This document shows, piece after piece, positions 26,485 to 35,505 of a stretch of 36,731 nt of DNA. A program made the position numbers and the translations under genes. This DNA comes from an uncultured Alphaproteobacteria bacterium (GTDB lineage Bacteria; Pseudomonadota; Alphaproteobacteria; CAAHEQ01; UBA3637): positions 1-36,731 of the forward strand of contig CALXVP010000016.1 in NCBI GenBank assembly GCA_944392125.1, written 5' to 3'. The notes under the pieces are model-generated. The model worked only from the letters and a program-made list of their open reading frames with translations. It searched no databases and was not told the origin of the DNA. How positions within the stretch are numbered: position 1 is the first letter of the stretch; each line of letters starts with the position of its first letter.

Positions 26485-27336
26485 ATGTATTTTATGCGAT
26501 ATATTTTGTTTGGAATCACTTTACTTCACACCACTTTTGCTTATACTCAGGAGGCTCAAACAATGACCAGAACCGCTCGTGCCGATCAAACATACGAAGA
26601 CCTTTTTGCTCATAAACGTATCGCGGATTTAACAGATCCCGAATTGATGGATATTTTGCAAAAAAATATCTTTGCAGATGTATTCTCTGTCGGGCAATTA
26701 AATCATCAAGAACGCGAATTGATAACCGTTGTTGCCTTAACAACTTTGCAAACATTACCGCAACTGAAAGCCCATATCGGCGCCGCACTTCATGTAGGGA
26801 ATACGCCTTTATCCGTTCGCGAAGCCATTTATCAATGCGCCCCGTATATCGGTTTTCCGAAAACGCTGAACGCCGTTGCGGTTTTTAATGAAGTGATGCA
26901 TGAAAAAAATATTCAACTACCACTCCGAAATGCCACTACGGTAACCGAAGAAAATCGCCACGAAAAAGGGTTGGAAATACAAACAATGCTGTATGGCAAT
27001 GAAGTTAAAAAAGCCATGCAATCTCTCCCCGGAGAATATAAAGATGTTGTTCCCGATATGTTAACCGATTTTTGCTTCGGTGATTTTTATACCCGTGACG
27101 GTTTAACGATCAAACAACGCGAGCTGTTTGCGCTTGTTATTTTGACGGCGCTCGGAGCCGAAAAACAGTTGAGTGCGCATATTGTGGGCGCAATGAAAGC
27201 CGGGAACGATAAAGAAACGCTTTTGGCAACGATGGTTCAGTTAATTCCTTATATCGGATTTGCTAATGCGATGACGGCCATCAACCTCATTAAAGAAGCC
27301 GATATAAATAATTATAAACCGATTTATGAGGAATAG
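26485..27336 (+). CDS. Exported protein with two carboxymuconolactone-decarboxylase-like domains
   Basis: 283 aa. A hydrophobic N-terminus (MRYILFGITLLHTTFA) suggests export. Two CMD/AhpD-like repeats follow, each with an ERELI(T/A)-type helix and a YIGF segment: NHQERELITVVALTTLQT with CAPYIGFPKTLNAV, and KQRELFALVILTALGAEKQL with IPYIGFANAMTAIN. The AhpD CxxC pair is absent, so peroxidase activity of that type is not expected; the catalytic role is unclear. The ATG at 26485 has a GGAGA site. The next gene starts 4 bp after the stop, so they form an operon. Confidence 0.88.
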   Translation: MYFMRYILFGITLLHTTFAYTQEAQTMTRTARADQTYEDLFAHKRIADLTDPELMDILQKNIFADVFSVGQLNHQERELITVVALTTLQTLPQLKAHIGAALHVGNTPLSVREAIYQCAPYIGFPKTLNAVAVFNEVMHEKNIQLPLRNATTVTEENRHEKGLEIQTMLYGNEVKKAMQSLPGEYKDVVPDMLTDFCFGDFYTRDGLTIKQRELFALVILTALGAEKQLSAHIVGAMKAGNDKETLLATMVQLIPYIGFANAMTAINLIKEADINNYKPIYEE

Positions 27337-27340
27337 TCCT

Positions 27341-27604
27341 ATGAAGAAAATGTTTATCGGATGGCTGGTTACTGCCGTTTTATGTGCAACAACCGCTTTC
27401 GGCGCAAATAATATGGAGAAAATGCCTATGAAAATTAAAGTCAGTTTTAATCATCAAGAAGTGATTGTTCGGATGCAAGATAATGTTGCCATCAACCAAT
27501 TTTTACAAATGTTGCCGGCGGAATTTAACTTTACGGATTTTGCGGGAGAAGAACTTTGCAACATTTTCTGTTTCAAATACGGTTGGAGCGTTTGGTTAAA
27601 TTGA
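27341..27604 (+). pseudogene. Truncated cyclophilin-like fold protein
   Basis: The 87-codon ORF has a signal peptide (FIGWLVTAVLCATTAFGAN) and the first part of a cyclophilin-like domain: MKIKVSFNHQEVIVRMQDNV, then INQFLQMLPAEFNFTDFAGEE. Relatives usually continue for some 60 more residues; here the frame changes to LCNIFCFKYGWSVWLN and stops. The 3' part seems to be replaced by an antisense gene fragment (27558-27849). It overlaps no other gene and follows the CMD gene by 4 bp with a GAGGAA site, a pairing often seen for these families. Confidence 0.65.
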
Positions 27605-27849
27605 TTTAAATAGCGTGTTTCCAAGGCTTGATCACCTCGGGCATTCGCAACAAACGCATTCACTAACGGAGCAAACGGATTATCCGATTGAATATACGTT
27701 GCTTCGGATGAATTTATTTTTGCCAGTTCGACACGCATAAAATCGTATGGTGTTTCTTCAGCCGTCGCCTGCGAAGCGATTGCACAAATCAATGCAAATA
27801 CCCCGGTTAAACACAATATGTTATTTTGAAAAATGTTATGGCATTTCAT
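27558..27849 (-). pseudogene. 5' fragment of an exported-protein gene, cut at a rearrangement junction
   Basis: On the minus strand an ORF starting at 27849 has a good signal peptide (LTGVFALICAIASQATAEE) and a helical mature part (DNPFAPLVNAFVANARGDQA, LETRYLNQFNQTLQPYLKQK). From about 27560 onward the frame runs through the antisense of the cyclophilin-like gene and ends at 27454, which is unlikely to be native. No family recognised. Confidence 0.5.
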
Positions 27850-27869
27850 ATTATCTTTTTTACCGTAAT

Positions 27870-29213
27870 TTATTTATCACAAGAGACGCCCTCTTCCGGC
27901 ATATCCGTTTTTTGAAGTAATACCCGCTCTATTTTGTGTCCGCTTGTTTCCAAAAGTTTTAAACGTAAATTTTGATACTTTAGTTTAATGTTTTTCTTAT
28001 TTAACGGAATTTCATCCATGAGCGACAGCACAAATCCCGCAAACGTTTCACACTCAAATTCCGCAAAATCCAGCCCCAATGTTTCAGCCACTTCATCTAA
28101 CGGCGTATCCCCCTGAATGACCCATGAATTTTTATTGACTTGCTTAATATCCGGCGTTGCCGGCGGAGCACTCGTATCATCTTCCAAATCGCCCACAATT
28201 TCTTCCAATAAATCATTCATCGTCACAATACCCGAAATACCGCCGTATTCATCTACCACAATTGCAAAGTGAATGCGACTTTTTTGCATGTGATGAAATA
28301 AGTCGTTAATATGTTGCGTCTTCGCAATAAACAACGCCGGCTTAATCGCTTCATTAACAATCGCCGATTTTCCTTTCGGTCGATACTTAAAGTAGTCTTT
28401 AATATTTAAAATACCGACAATATGATCCGTATCTTCTTTATAAACGGGATAGACGGTATGGCGCGTTTTAACCATAATGCGTTCCCAATCACCCGTATCA
28501 TCATCCACATCTAAAAATTCAACTTCGGTGCGGTGTGTCATCACTTCCGATACAAACTTATCATCAAATTCAAACACGTTATGCAACATTTTCTTTTCGG
28601 TATCATCAATCGTGCCATTTTCGGTGCCGACATCAATCATAATCCGAATTTCTTCTTCCGTTACTTTTTCGCTTTTTTCTTCGGGATTAACACCGAGCAA
28701 GCGCAAAGAAAGATTTGTTGAAAACGTTAAGAACCACACAATCGGCGAAAACAATTTAGCAACGCCGTAAATCATACCCGACATAAACAAGCCGATTTTT
28801 TCGGCATACTGCATGGCAATTCTTTTCGGGACCAACTCTCCCCAAATAAGCGTTACATAAGATAACACAAACGTAATACCGATAACAACCATCACATCTA
28901 ATTTATGCGGTGAAATTGTAACGCCCTCTGCCACCAACCAGTCAACAATACGATCCGAGAAGTTATCGGCTGCGAAAGCACTGCCCAAAAAGCCCGCCAA
29001 TGTAATACCAACCTGAATGGTAGCTAAAAACTTAGCCGGTTGAGCAGTTAAAGAAACCAAGCGAGATGCGCGTTTATCGCCGGCTTCCGCCATTTTTTTC
29101 AATTTAACATCGTTAATGGAAATAACGGCAATTTCCGCACACGCAAAAACAGCATTAAAAACAATTAAAATCAGTTGAAAAAGTAATAATTCCGTAACCG
29201 TAAAATCCGACAT
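27870..29213 (-). CDS. CNNM/HlyC-type membrane protein with CBS domains
   Basis: 447 aa. An N-terminal DUF21 (CNNM) transmembrane domain of about four helices ([40 protein letters not shown]) is followed by two CBS domains ([28 protein letters not shown] [40 protein letters not shown]) and a C-terminal CorC/HlyC domain ([20 protein letters not shown]). The family is linked to Mg2+/Co2+ efflux or tolerance and often mislabelled haemolysin. The ATG at 29213 is used; a TTG two codons earlier (29219) is also possible. Good promoter at 29254. Confidence 0.93.
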   Translation of the reverse strand: MSDFTVTELLLFQLILIVFNAVFACAEIAVISINDVKLKKMAEAGDKRASRLVSLTAQPAKFLATIQVGITLAGFLGSAFAADNFSDRIVDWLVAEGVTISPHKLDVMVVIGITFVLSYVTLIWGELVPKRIAMQYAEKIGLFMSGMIYGVAKLFSPIVWFLTFSTNLSLRLLGVNPEEKSEKVTEEEIRIMIDVGTENGTIDDTEKKMLHNVFEFDDKFVSEVMTHRTEVEFLDVDDDTGDWERIMVKTRHTVYPVYKEDTDHIVGILNIKDYFKYRPKGKSAIVNEAIKPALFIAKTQHINDLFHHMQKSRIHFAIVVDEYGGISGIVTMNDLLEEIVGDLEDDTSAPPATPDIKQVNKNSWVIQGDTPLDEVAETLGLDFAEFECETFAGFVLSLMDEIPLNKKNIKLKYQNLRLKLLETSGHKIERVLLQKTDMPEEGVSCDK

Positions 29214-29253
29214 ATTCAATCCATATTAACCGATAAAAATCACATACATTTTC

Positions 29254-29282
29254 ATTTTACACAACTTCTTTCATTTATGCAA
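29254..29282 (-). promoter_or_regulatory. Promoter of the CNNM/CBS gene
   Basis: Minus strand TTGCAT (29277-29282), 17 bp, TAAAAT (29254-29259). Confidence 0.65.
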
Positions 29283-29440
29283 GTTATTTTATGTTGGCAT
29301 TAAGCAACTACACACACCGCCATATAAGATTTGCAAGAAATTATTTTTAGCGATAAAAGATTATACATTCATAAAAAATTAACTACCCATCAGTAAACTG
29401 TATACACCTTTTTCAATCAAAAATTCAAAAGAGAGTAGCA

Positions 29441-30901
29441 ATGATTATCGGTTTAGATATTGACAATGTTATTTCCGACTGGGAAAATGTTTGTTTGGCC
29501 TATTTTAAGAAAGAAGACAGAAAAAAAAGAAACAACGGAATCATCAATCCCGACGCAAAAGACGCAACAAAGGATATGTTTGATTGGAGCGATGCAGAAA
29601 AAGATGCTTTTCTCTGCGAGAAGATGGATGAAATGGGAAAAAAGATGAAACCACTCCGTGGGGCAAAAGAATTTATCGGGCAACTGAAACAAGATGGTCA
29701 CACCGTTTGCCTTTTAACACATCGCAAAAATATGTATTGGAAAAATCCTGAAACAATTACAAAAAAGTGGCTAAAACGATATCAGATACCTTATGATAAA
29801 TTGGTTTTTACGAAAACCACGAATAAGAGCCCGGAATGTATAGAAAACAATGTAGAAATTATGTTTGACGACTCAATTTCAAATTGCAACCAGCTCATCA
29901 AAAGCGGTATTCCCTGTTATGTTGTTAAAACAATGCAAAACGAAGTATATAAAAAAGGCTTGAGCATGGCATACGATTGGGAGGATATTTACAAAATTAT
30001 TTCCCGCAATGCACAAAAGAAAAAAGTGATTTTAGATACGGATACTTTTAACGAATGTGATGATCAGTTTGCCCTTGCGTATATGTTAAAATCGCAAAAC
30101 AAATTTGATATTGAAGCGATTACGATTGCCCCGTATCATCATTCAAAAAGCGGTGAGACAATTGCCGAAGGGACGGAAAAAAGTTATCAAGAGGCTTGTA
30201 AAATTTGCCGGTGGTTGAATTTTAATCCAGAAGGGAAAGTTTTTAAAGGAGCAACAAATTACTTGAAAGACGGGATAATAGATAATGATGCCGTCAACAA
30301 AATTATTGAAGTTGCTCTCAAAAACGAAAAAACTTATATTATGGCCATCGGAGCCATTACAAATGTAGCCATGGCAATTTTAAAAGAACCCAAGATTATT
30401 GAGAGAATTGAAATTGTCTGGTTAGGCGGTAACGGGTTCGGATTGAGCGACAATAACGAATTTAACTTCAAGCAAGATGTTCAGGCCGTTAAAGCCGTAT
30501 TTGAATCAGGCGTTCGCTTAACCATTATTCCGGCAAAGGGTGTTGCCTCCAATTTAATGACATCTATTTACGAATTGCGACATCACCTGCAAGGGAAAAG
30601 TGCATTATGTGATTACCTCTGCGATATTTTCTGCAAAGACGGCTATCATTCCTACCGTGACAGACGCGTGATTTGGGATATCAGCGTGATTGCGTATTTA
30701 ATCAATGAAACATGGTTTGAAGTATCTCAAATCAACTGCCCCAAGATTAACGATAATCTTTCATATCAATACAACACAAGCAATCACCAGATAACGCTTG
30801 TCAACTATATCCATGCACGTCTTGTTTATCAGGATTTATTTAAGAAGTTGGCCGATTCAAATGCGGATACCGCACAATCCGAACAGCCTGCCGACGCTTA
30901 A
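29441..30901 (+). CDS. Fusion of a HAD-type 5'-nucleotidase and a nucleoside hydrolase
   Basis: 486 aa, soluble. Residues about 1-185 are a HAD phosphatase of the NT5C deoxynucleotidase type: motif I DIDNVISDW (nucleophile Asp6), motif II Thr in CLLTHRKN, a Lys region, motif IV IMFDDSISN. Residues about 196-450 are an inosine-uridine-type nucleoside hydrolase: the calcium site VILDTDTFNECDDQFALAYM, GAITNVAMAILKEP, VWLGGNGFG, EFNFKQDVQAVKAVFESG and WDISVIAYLI. Together they could turn a nucleoside monophosphate into base, sugar and phosphate in one polypeptide (inference). It lies just left of the tracrRNA, whose 3' hairpin it probably shares as terminator. A weak promoter (TTGCAA, 17 bp, TAAAAG) is at 29331-29359. 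Confidence 0.9.
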   Translation: MIIGLDIDNVISDWENVCLAYFKKEDRKKRNNGIINPDAKDATKDMFDWSDAEKDAFLCEKMDEMGKKMKPLRGAKEFIGQLKQDGHTVCLLTHRKNMYWKNPETITKKWLKRYQIPYDKLVFTKTTNKSPECIENNVEIMFDDSISNCNQLIKSGIPCYVVKTMQNEVYKKGLSMAYDWEDIYKIISRNAQKKKVILDTDTFNECDDQFALAYMLKSQNKFDIEAITIAPYHHSKSGETIAEGTEKSYQEACKICRWLNFNPEGKVFKGATNYLKDGIIDNDAVNKIIEVALKNEKTYIMAIGAITNVAMAILKEPKIIERIEIVWLGGNGFGLSDNNEFNFKQDVQAVKAVFESGVRLTIIPAKGVASNLMTSIYELRHHLQGKSALCDYLCDIFCKDGYHSYRDRRVIWDISVIAYLINETWFEVSQINCPKINDNLSYQYNTSNHQITLVNYIHARLVYQDLFKKLADSNADTAQSEQPADA

Positions 30902-30927
30902 TTTCTTCTAAAAAACAAACAACGCCC

Positions 30928-30966
30928 AAAATGAAAGCCCGACTACCGAAGTAGTCGGGCTTAATA
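30928..30966 (-). terminator. 3' hairpin of the tracrRNA, also facing the fusion gene
   Basis: A perfect 12-bp stem, AAGCCCGACTAC with GTAGTCGGGCTT around CGAA on + (TTCG on -), at 30935-30962. On the minus strand it is followed by TCATTTT, a modest T-tract. It also stands 34 bp after the fusion-gene stop and may end both transcripts. Confidence 0.75.
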
Positions 30967-31029
30967 TCGAAATAAATTTCTTATTAGCGACTCACATCTA
31001 ATACCAATATGCTACGAAATTTATCCGAT
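30928..31029 (-). ncRNA. tracrRNA of the type II-C CRISPR system
   Basis: Predicted RNA of about 100 nt that pairs with crRNA repeats and loads Cas9. On the minus strand a promoter (31036-31064) is followed by the anti-repeat (30987-31020): GTAGCATATTGGTATTAGAT and two more bases are identical to the array repeat (22 contiguous), then GAGTCGC against CAAGTCGC in the repeat, which makes a small bulge and a lower stem. Next comes a 25-nt nexus-like hairpin (TAATA-A-GAAA, loop TTTA, TTTC-GA-TATTA) and the strong 12-bp 3' hairpin. Transcription is away from cas9. The 5' and 3' ends are estimates from the promoter and hairpin. Confidence 0.88.
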
Positions 31030-31035
31030 ATGTTG

Positions 31036-31064
31036 AATATACACGCAAAAAAATGTAAAGTCAA
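31036..31064 (-). promoter_or_regulatory. tracrRNA promoter
   Basis: Minus strand TTGACT (31059-31064), 17 bp, TATATT (31036-31041); predicted start near 31029, nine bases before the anti-repeat. Confidence 0.8.
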
Positions 31065-31065
31065 C

Positions 31066-31092
31066 TTGTTTTTTGAAAAAAAATGTTATATT
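31066..31092 (+). promoter_or_regulatory. Probable cas9-cas1-cas2 promoter
   Basis: Extended -10 TG-T-TATATT (31084-31092), with a weak TTGTTT (31066-31071) 15 bp upstream. It abuts the -35 box of the divergent tracrRNA promoter, leaving one base between them. Confidence 0.55.
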
Positions 31093-31157
31093 CTGCGAAT
31101 CAGATGTATTTTAAATTGAAAAATACAACGCATAATAAACTATTTAGGGAGTATAAA

Positions 31158-34100
31158 ATGAAATACAGAATTGGTCTTGATATGGGTGCAACATCTATCG
31201 GCTGGTCGGCTTTTGATATAGATAATCAAAAATTGCTGGATTTTGGCGTTCGGATTTTTGATGACGGACGAGATGATAAAAGCAAAGCCTCGCTGTGCGT
31301 CAAGCGACGGAGCGCTCGCGGAGCAAGACGCCTTGTGAATCGCAGACACATTAAAACACAGGAATTATTAAAAATTTTAACCAACCTTCATTTATTCCCG
31401 ACGGATAAAGCCGAAAAAGAAGCGTTAAAAAGCATGAATCCTTATGAGTTACGTCAAAATGCGTTGGACAGGGTTCTTTTGCCTTATGAGTTCGGGCGCG
31501 TTTTATTGCAACTTTCCAAACGTAAAGGATTTCTTTCCAATCGCAAGGACGATAAAGCAGAGGGCGGAAAATTAAAGGCCGGCTATCAAGAGTTATTGGA
31601 CGCCATGGCAGAAAAAGGCGCAAGAACTTACGGCGAATTTTTAGTAATGCGCCAAAAGGAAAATCAACCAATTCGGTTAAAAAATTTGTTTGATGCAAGC
31701 GGTAAGTATTTGGGCGGACTATTCCCGTTCAGAGAAGTTTATATTAAAGAATTTAATACGATTTGGGAAAGACAAAAAGCATTGTTGCAAGAATCAGGCA
31801 AAGCCACGGAAAGCCAAAGGGCCTTTTATGCGGGTATCTTGACGGATGAAAATCGCGACAAATTAAAAAACATTATGTTTTTCCAACGCCCGCTCAAAGA
31901 AGCAGATGAAGGAGAATGTTTGTTTGAAAAAGGCGAGAAACGAATCCCGCGCGCGCACCCGCTGTTTCAAGAGTTTCGGATTTGGCAAAACGTGATGAAT
32001 CTAACATTCAGCGCCGAAACAGAAACCGATTATCACGGCTTATCCAAAGAACAAACAGTATCCCTGATTGAACTTCTGAATAATCCCGTTTCAATTAAAC
32101 CAACTGCCAAAGGCATCGTGGCATACGGCAATATCAAAAAAGCACTTGGCTTGGATAAAAAGGGATTGTTTAATTTTGAAAGAAAAGAAGAAAGCGATTC
32201 GGGATTGGATAAAGGCTTGCTTGTCAACACAACGCAACACGCCGTCAACCAATCAAAATTTCTCCTGCCGTATTGGGAAAAAATGACGGTGGAACAGCGC
32301 GGGAAACTCATCAATGTATTGGCACGACCGCATGCGTATATTGAATATCCGCGCACCAAAATTTCCATAGAAGATGAAAATCGGCTGATTTTAAATTATC
32401 TTACGAAAGAATTTAATCTGTCGGCCGAGGCGGCAAACGAAGTTTTTTCGGAAATCAATTTTGAACCGGATTTCGGCGCACTTTCGGAAAAAGCTATTCG
32501 CAAAATTTTGAGTTTGATGAAAGAGGGGATGATGTATGTTGATGCTTGGCAAGCCCTTTACCCTGCCGAGAATAAAGAACATTTAGATACCCTGCCCTAT
32601 TACGGCGTTATTTTATCGCAAAACTGTTTGGGCAAGAAAGAAAATCCGCAAACGCCGGAAGAAAAATACGGCAAAATCAATAACGCCACCGTGCATGTTG
32701 CCTTAAATCAAGCACGCCACCTCATCAACGAGATGATTAGCCGATACGGAAAACCATACGATATAGCCGTTGAATATGCGAGAGATTTGCCGGCCTCGGC
32801 TAAGGAGCGGTTAAAGATGACGGATACCCGCGATGCCAACGAACGCGAAAATCAACGCATAGAAGCCGAATTAAAAGCGAAGTGCGGGGATAGACCTTAT
32901 ACCAAACGCGATATCACAAAATATAAAATTTGGAAAAGGTTGGGCACATTGTCAAAAGAACCGTTAACAAAGGAATGTCCGTTCACGGGCAGACCGATTT
33001 CCGTCAGCGATTTAATGGATGGACAGAAAGTGCAAATTGAGCATTTAATTCCCTTCTCACGCAGTCTGGACGATTCGCTGGATAATAAAGTGCTGGCGTA
33101 TGTAGACGCTAACCGCTTTAAAGGGAATTGCACGCCGTATGAAGCATTCGGGAAGAGTCCTGCCGGCTATAACTGGGCGGATATTATGAAGCGAGCCAAA
33201 CGCCTGCCCGCCGGGCAACAATGGCGTTTTGCTCCCGATGCGATGCAAAAATTTGAGCAACAGGCCGGGCCGATTGCTCGTTCACTGAACGACACGCGTT
33301 ATATGACGCGCTTATTGCATGATTATTTACAGCCCATTGTGCGAGAAGACGGCAAACAAACCGTGCAAGCCGTTGTGGGCGCATTAACGGCGCTGATTCG
33401 CAACGCATGGAAATTAAATCACCTGAAAGATAAATCAGATATGGAGGCATACAGAGCATTCCATAATCATCACGCCATAGACGCCATTATTGTTTCCGTT
33501 ATTGAGCGCGGGCAAATTGCCAACGTATCTAAATTGTTGCAAAACGTGAAAAAAAGCGTGCGGGAAGAATTTAAAAACGAGTTGCCGAAATTTCGCGACC
33601 CTGCCGTTTCCGCCGAGGAGAAAAAAGACCTCAAAAAACGGATTAAAGATTTTGAGAGTAATCGCACAAATGCACTCGTCAACGAATACTTTAAACTTCC
33701 CGAGAATCTTAAAGGTAACGAGTTGATAAATCAAGTCAAACAAATCAACATCTCGCACAAACCGAATTTAAAGGATATAACCGCACCCAATAGCACCATC
33801 GGGCAACTTCATGAAGATAGTGCCTATGGGTTGCAACACTTTGTGAATCCGAACGAGGGGTTAACAGCCGTCTTTAAATTTCAAGACAAGACAATGGAAA
33901 AAGGCGTAAATGAATATATCCCGATGTTTTATGATAAAGCAGATAAAGAGGCCTATTATGATGCGTATAAAACGTGGTATATATTGGATAGAAAAGCCTC
34001 TACCATGAAAGCAACCGATAAGGAGCAAAAACTTCAAAAGCAACAAATTGCCGAGCAAGAAAAGCAAGCCGTTCAAAATCTGCGCGAAAAATCGGAAAAA

Positions 34101-34622
34101 GCGTTTAAATGGTTTATCGGTGGCGGAAATTTCTGTGCCGATGTTTACGAAATCAACCCGCAAAATAAAATCAACGGCGTGCCGACAAATGATCGCGGAG
34201 AATGGAAAACGGAAATCGTTTCAAATTACAATGCAACGATTCGTCAATCGCGCGGGGAAGATATTGCCTATTGGCGGTATAAATATCCGAATGCCAAACG
34301 GATTATGCGGTTACGGCGGAATGATATGGTGCTGGCAACATTTACGAAAGAACAAGCGTTTGCCGAGAAGTTTCCGAAAGGAATTGCCGAATATGTGCGC
34401 GATAAATTCAATCAAAATCCGCTGATTGAAACGGTAGACGTGTTGTTTCGGGTTAAGAAGCTGAGCGACGGCGCTATTTACTTAACCCCACACAATATCG
34501 CAAAAGAAGAGGGAGATACAAAATCTTGGAAAGCCTCCGCCGGTTCACTTAAAACGTATCGCGCGCGGAAAGTTTATGTTTCACCGATGGGGAGAATTTA
34601 TAATGCCAAACAGACTTATTGA
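31158..34622 (+). CDS. cas9: Cas9, type II-C CRISPR effector nuclease
   Basis: 1154 aa RNA-guided double-strand DNA nuclease. RuvC-I is IGLDMGATSIGWS with Asp8; the Arg-rich bridge helix is about 44-75 (VKRRSARGARRLVNRRHIKT); a REC region follows; RuvC-II is YDIAVEYARD with Glu539; the HNH domain has CPFTGRPIS, QIEHLIPFSR with His629, Asn643 and Asn652; RuvC-III is HNHHAIDAI with His772 and Asp775; the C-terminal PAM-interacting part ends at 1154. All expected catalytic residues are present; Glu628 replaces the more common Asp before His629, a variant I believe occurs in other II-C proteins. The frame is open from 31083, but ATG 31158 is chosen for its AGGGAG site and the family start. The 3' end overlaps cas1 by 20 bp. 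Confidence 0.98.
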   Translation: MKYRIGLDMGATSIGWSAFDIDNQKLLDFGVRIFDDGRDDKSKASLCVKRRSARGARRLVNRRHIKTQELLKILTNLHLFPTDKAEKEALKSMNPYELRQNALDRVLLPYEFGRVLLQLSKRKGFLSNRKDDKAEGGKLKAGYQELLDAMAEKGARTYGEFLVMRQKENQPIRLKNLFDASGKYLGGLFPFREVYIKEFNTIWERQKALLQESGKATESQRAFYAGILTDENRDKLKNIMFFQRPLKEADEGECLFEKGEKRIPRAHPLFQEFRIWQNVMNLTFSAETETDYHGLSKEQTVSLIELLNNPVSIKPTAKGIVAYGNIKKALGLDKKGLFNFERKEESDSGLDKGLLVNTTQHAVNQSKFLLPYWEKMTVEQRGKLINVLARPHAYIEYPRTKISIEDENRLILNYLTKEFNLSAEAANEVFSEINFEPDFGALSEKAIRKILSLMKEGMMYVDAWQALYPAENKEHLDTLPYYGVILSQNCLGKKENPQTPEEKYGKINNATVHVALNQARHLINEMISRYGKPYDIAVEYARDLPASAKERLKMTDTRDANERENQRIEAELKAKCGDRPYTKRDITKYKIWKRLGTLSKEPLTKECPFTGRPISVSDLMDGQKVQIEHLIPFSRSLDDSLDNKVLAYVDANRFKGNCTPYEAFGKSPAGYNWADIMKRAKRLPAGQQWRFAPDAMQKFEQQAGPIARSLNDTRYMTRLLHDYLQPIVREDGKQTVQAVVGALTALIRNAWKLNHLKDKSDMEAYRAFHNHHAIDAIIVSVIERGQIANVSKLLQNVKKSVREEFKNELPKFRDPAVSAEEKKDLKKRIKDFESNRTNALVNEYFKLPENLKGNELINQVKQINISHKPNLKDITAPNSTIGQLHEDSAYGLQHFVNPNEGLTAVFKFQDKTMEKGVNEYIPMFYDKADKEAYYDAYKTWYILDRKASTMKATDKEQKLQKQQIAEQEKQAVQNLREKSEKAFKWFIGGGNFCADVYEINPQNKINGVPTNDRGEWKTEIVSNYNATIRQSRGEDIAYWRYKYPNAKRIMRLRRNDMVLATFTKEQAFAEKFPKGIAEYVRDKFNQNPLIETVDVLFRVKKLSDGAIYLTPHNIAKEEGDTKSWKASAGSLKTYRARKVYVSPMGRIYNAKQTY

Positions 34623-35505
34623 AATTGCCGGTAATAATAAACGATTAAGTGTGTATAGAGGTTTCTTACGCATAGAGGAAGGGGATATCCGCAAGGATAT
34701 TCCCTTTCATTCTATTCATGCGGTATTTGTAACGGCGTATAGCGTTGTTTATACCAACAATCTTTTACAGCGCCTTTGTGAAGAAAATATTCCGCTTCTT
34801 ATTCTCGGCAAAAATTATGCACCGAGCGGAATGTTACTTTCGTATGTGGGGCAAAGTAAACAAACCGAAATTCAATATCTGCAAATAGAAAACAAAAAGC
34901 CGTTGGAAAAGAGGCTTTGGCAGTTGCTGATTAAAGAAAAAATCAAGAATCAATCGCGCGTGTTAACGCTCTTTCACAAAGAAAACAAATTGGAAGATAT
35001 GCATAAAACAGTCTTATCGGGAGATACGACAAACCGCGAAGCCTACGCAGCCAAGCTCTATTTTAAAGCCCTGTTCGGGGAAGATTTTGTGCGAAACAAA
35101 GATATCATCGGTATCAATTCTTATTTAAATTACGGCTATGCCATTTTGCGTTCGGCTCTGGCGAGATATGTTGTAGCTTCGGGCTTAAATCCCTGTTACG
35201 GCGTAGGGCATAATAATAAACTGAATCCCTTTTGTTTGGTTGATGATTTAATTGAACCGTTCCGCCCGCTGATAGACGCACACGTCTATCGGCTTTGTGA
35301 AAAAAAGATTGATTTTACGGAACTCACAACCGAACGAAAAGCCGAAATGTCGGGCCTTTTAACGAAAGAATTTCATAACGGGAAAGGTGTATCACCGCTT
35401 TATATGATATTGCAACAAATTGTATGGGATTTAGTAACTATTTATAAAACAAAGGAAATTAAATTTCATTTTAACAACTGGTTATTTGAGGACACATTAT
35501 TTTGA
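34603..35505 (+). CDS. cas1: Cas1 integrase of the adaptation complex
   Basis: 300 aa; with Cas2 it inserts new spacers. Family features include the N-terminal beta domain (RLIEIAGNNKRLSVYRGFLR), VFVTAYSVVYTNNLLQRLCE, the metal-site Glu in TNREAYAAKLYFKALFG, NSYLNYGYAILRSALARYVV, ASGLNPCYGVGHNNKLNPFC (His) and LVDDLIEPFRPLIDAHVY (Asp/Glu). This is the type II Cas1 form. ATG 34603 has a GGGGAG site eight bases upstream and overlaps the end of cas9, showing translational coupling. Upstream in-frame ATGs would lie deeper inside cas9 with poorer sites. Confidence 0.97.
   Translation: MPNRLIEIAGNNKRLSVYRGFLRIEEGDIRKDIPFHSIHAVFVTAYSVVYTNNLLQRLCEENIPLLILGKNYAPSGMLLSYVGQSKQTEIQYLQIENKKPLEKRLWQLLIKEKIKNQSRVLTLFHKENKLEDMHKTVLSGDTTNREAYAAKLYFKALFGEDFVRNKDIIGINSYLNYGYAILRSALARYVVASGLNPCYGVGHNNKLNPFCLVDDLIEPFRPLIDAHVYRLCEKKIDFTELTTERKAEMSGLLTKEFHNGKGVSPLYMILQQIVWDLVTIYKTKEIKFHFNNWLFEDTLF

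Noticed and set aside
31083..31157. 25-residue N-terminal extension of Cas9 from ATG 31083
   Set aside because: It would start inside the predicted -10 box, has no ribosome site, and the Cas9 family begins at the RuvC-I strand encoded from 31158.
33036..33044. Glu628 instead of Asp before the HNH His629 as a sign of a dead nuclease
   Set aside because: His629, Asn643 and Asn652 are present, and I recall IEH in place of IDH in other II-C Cas9 proteins, so activity is expected.
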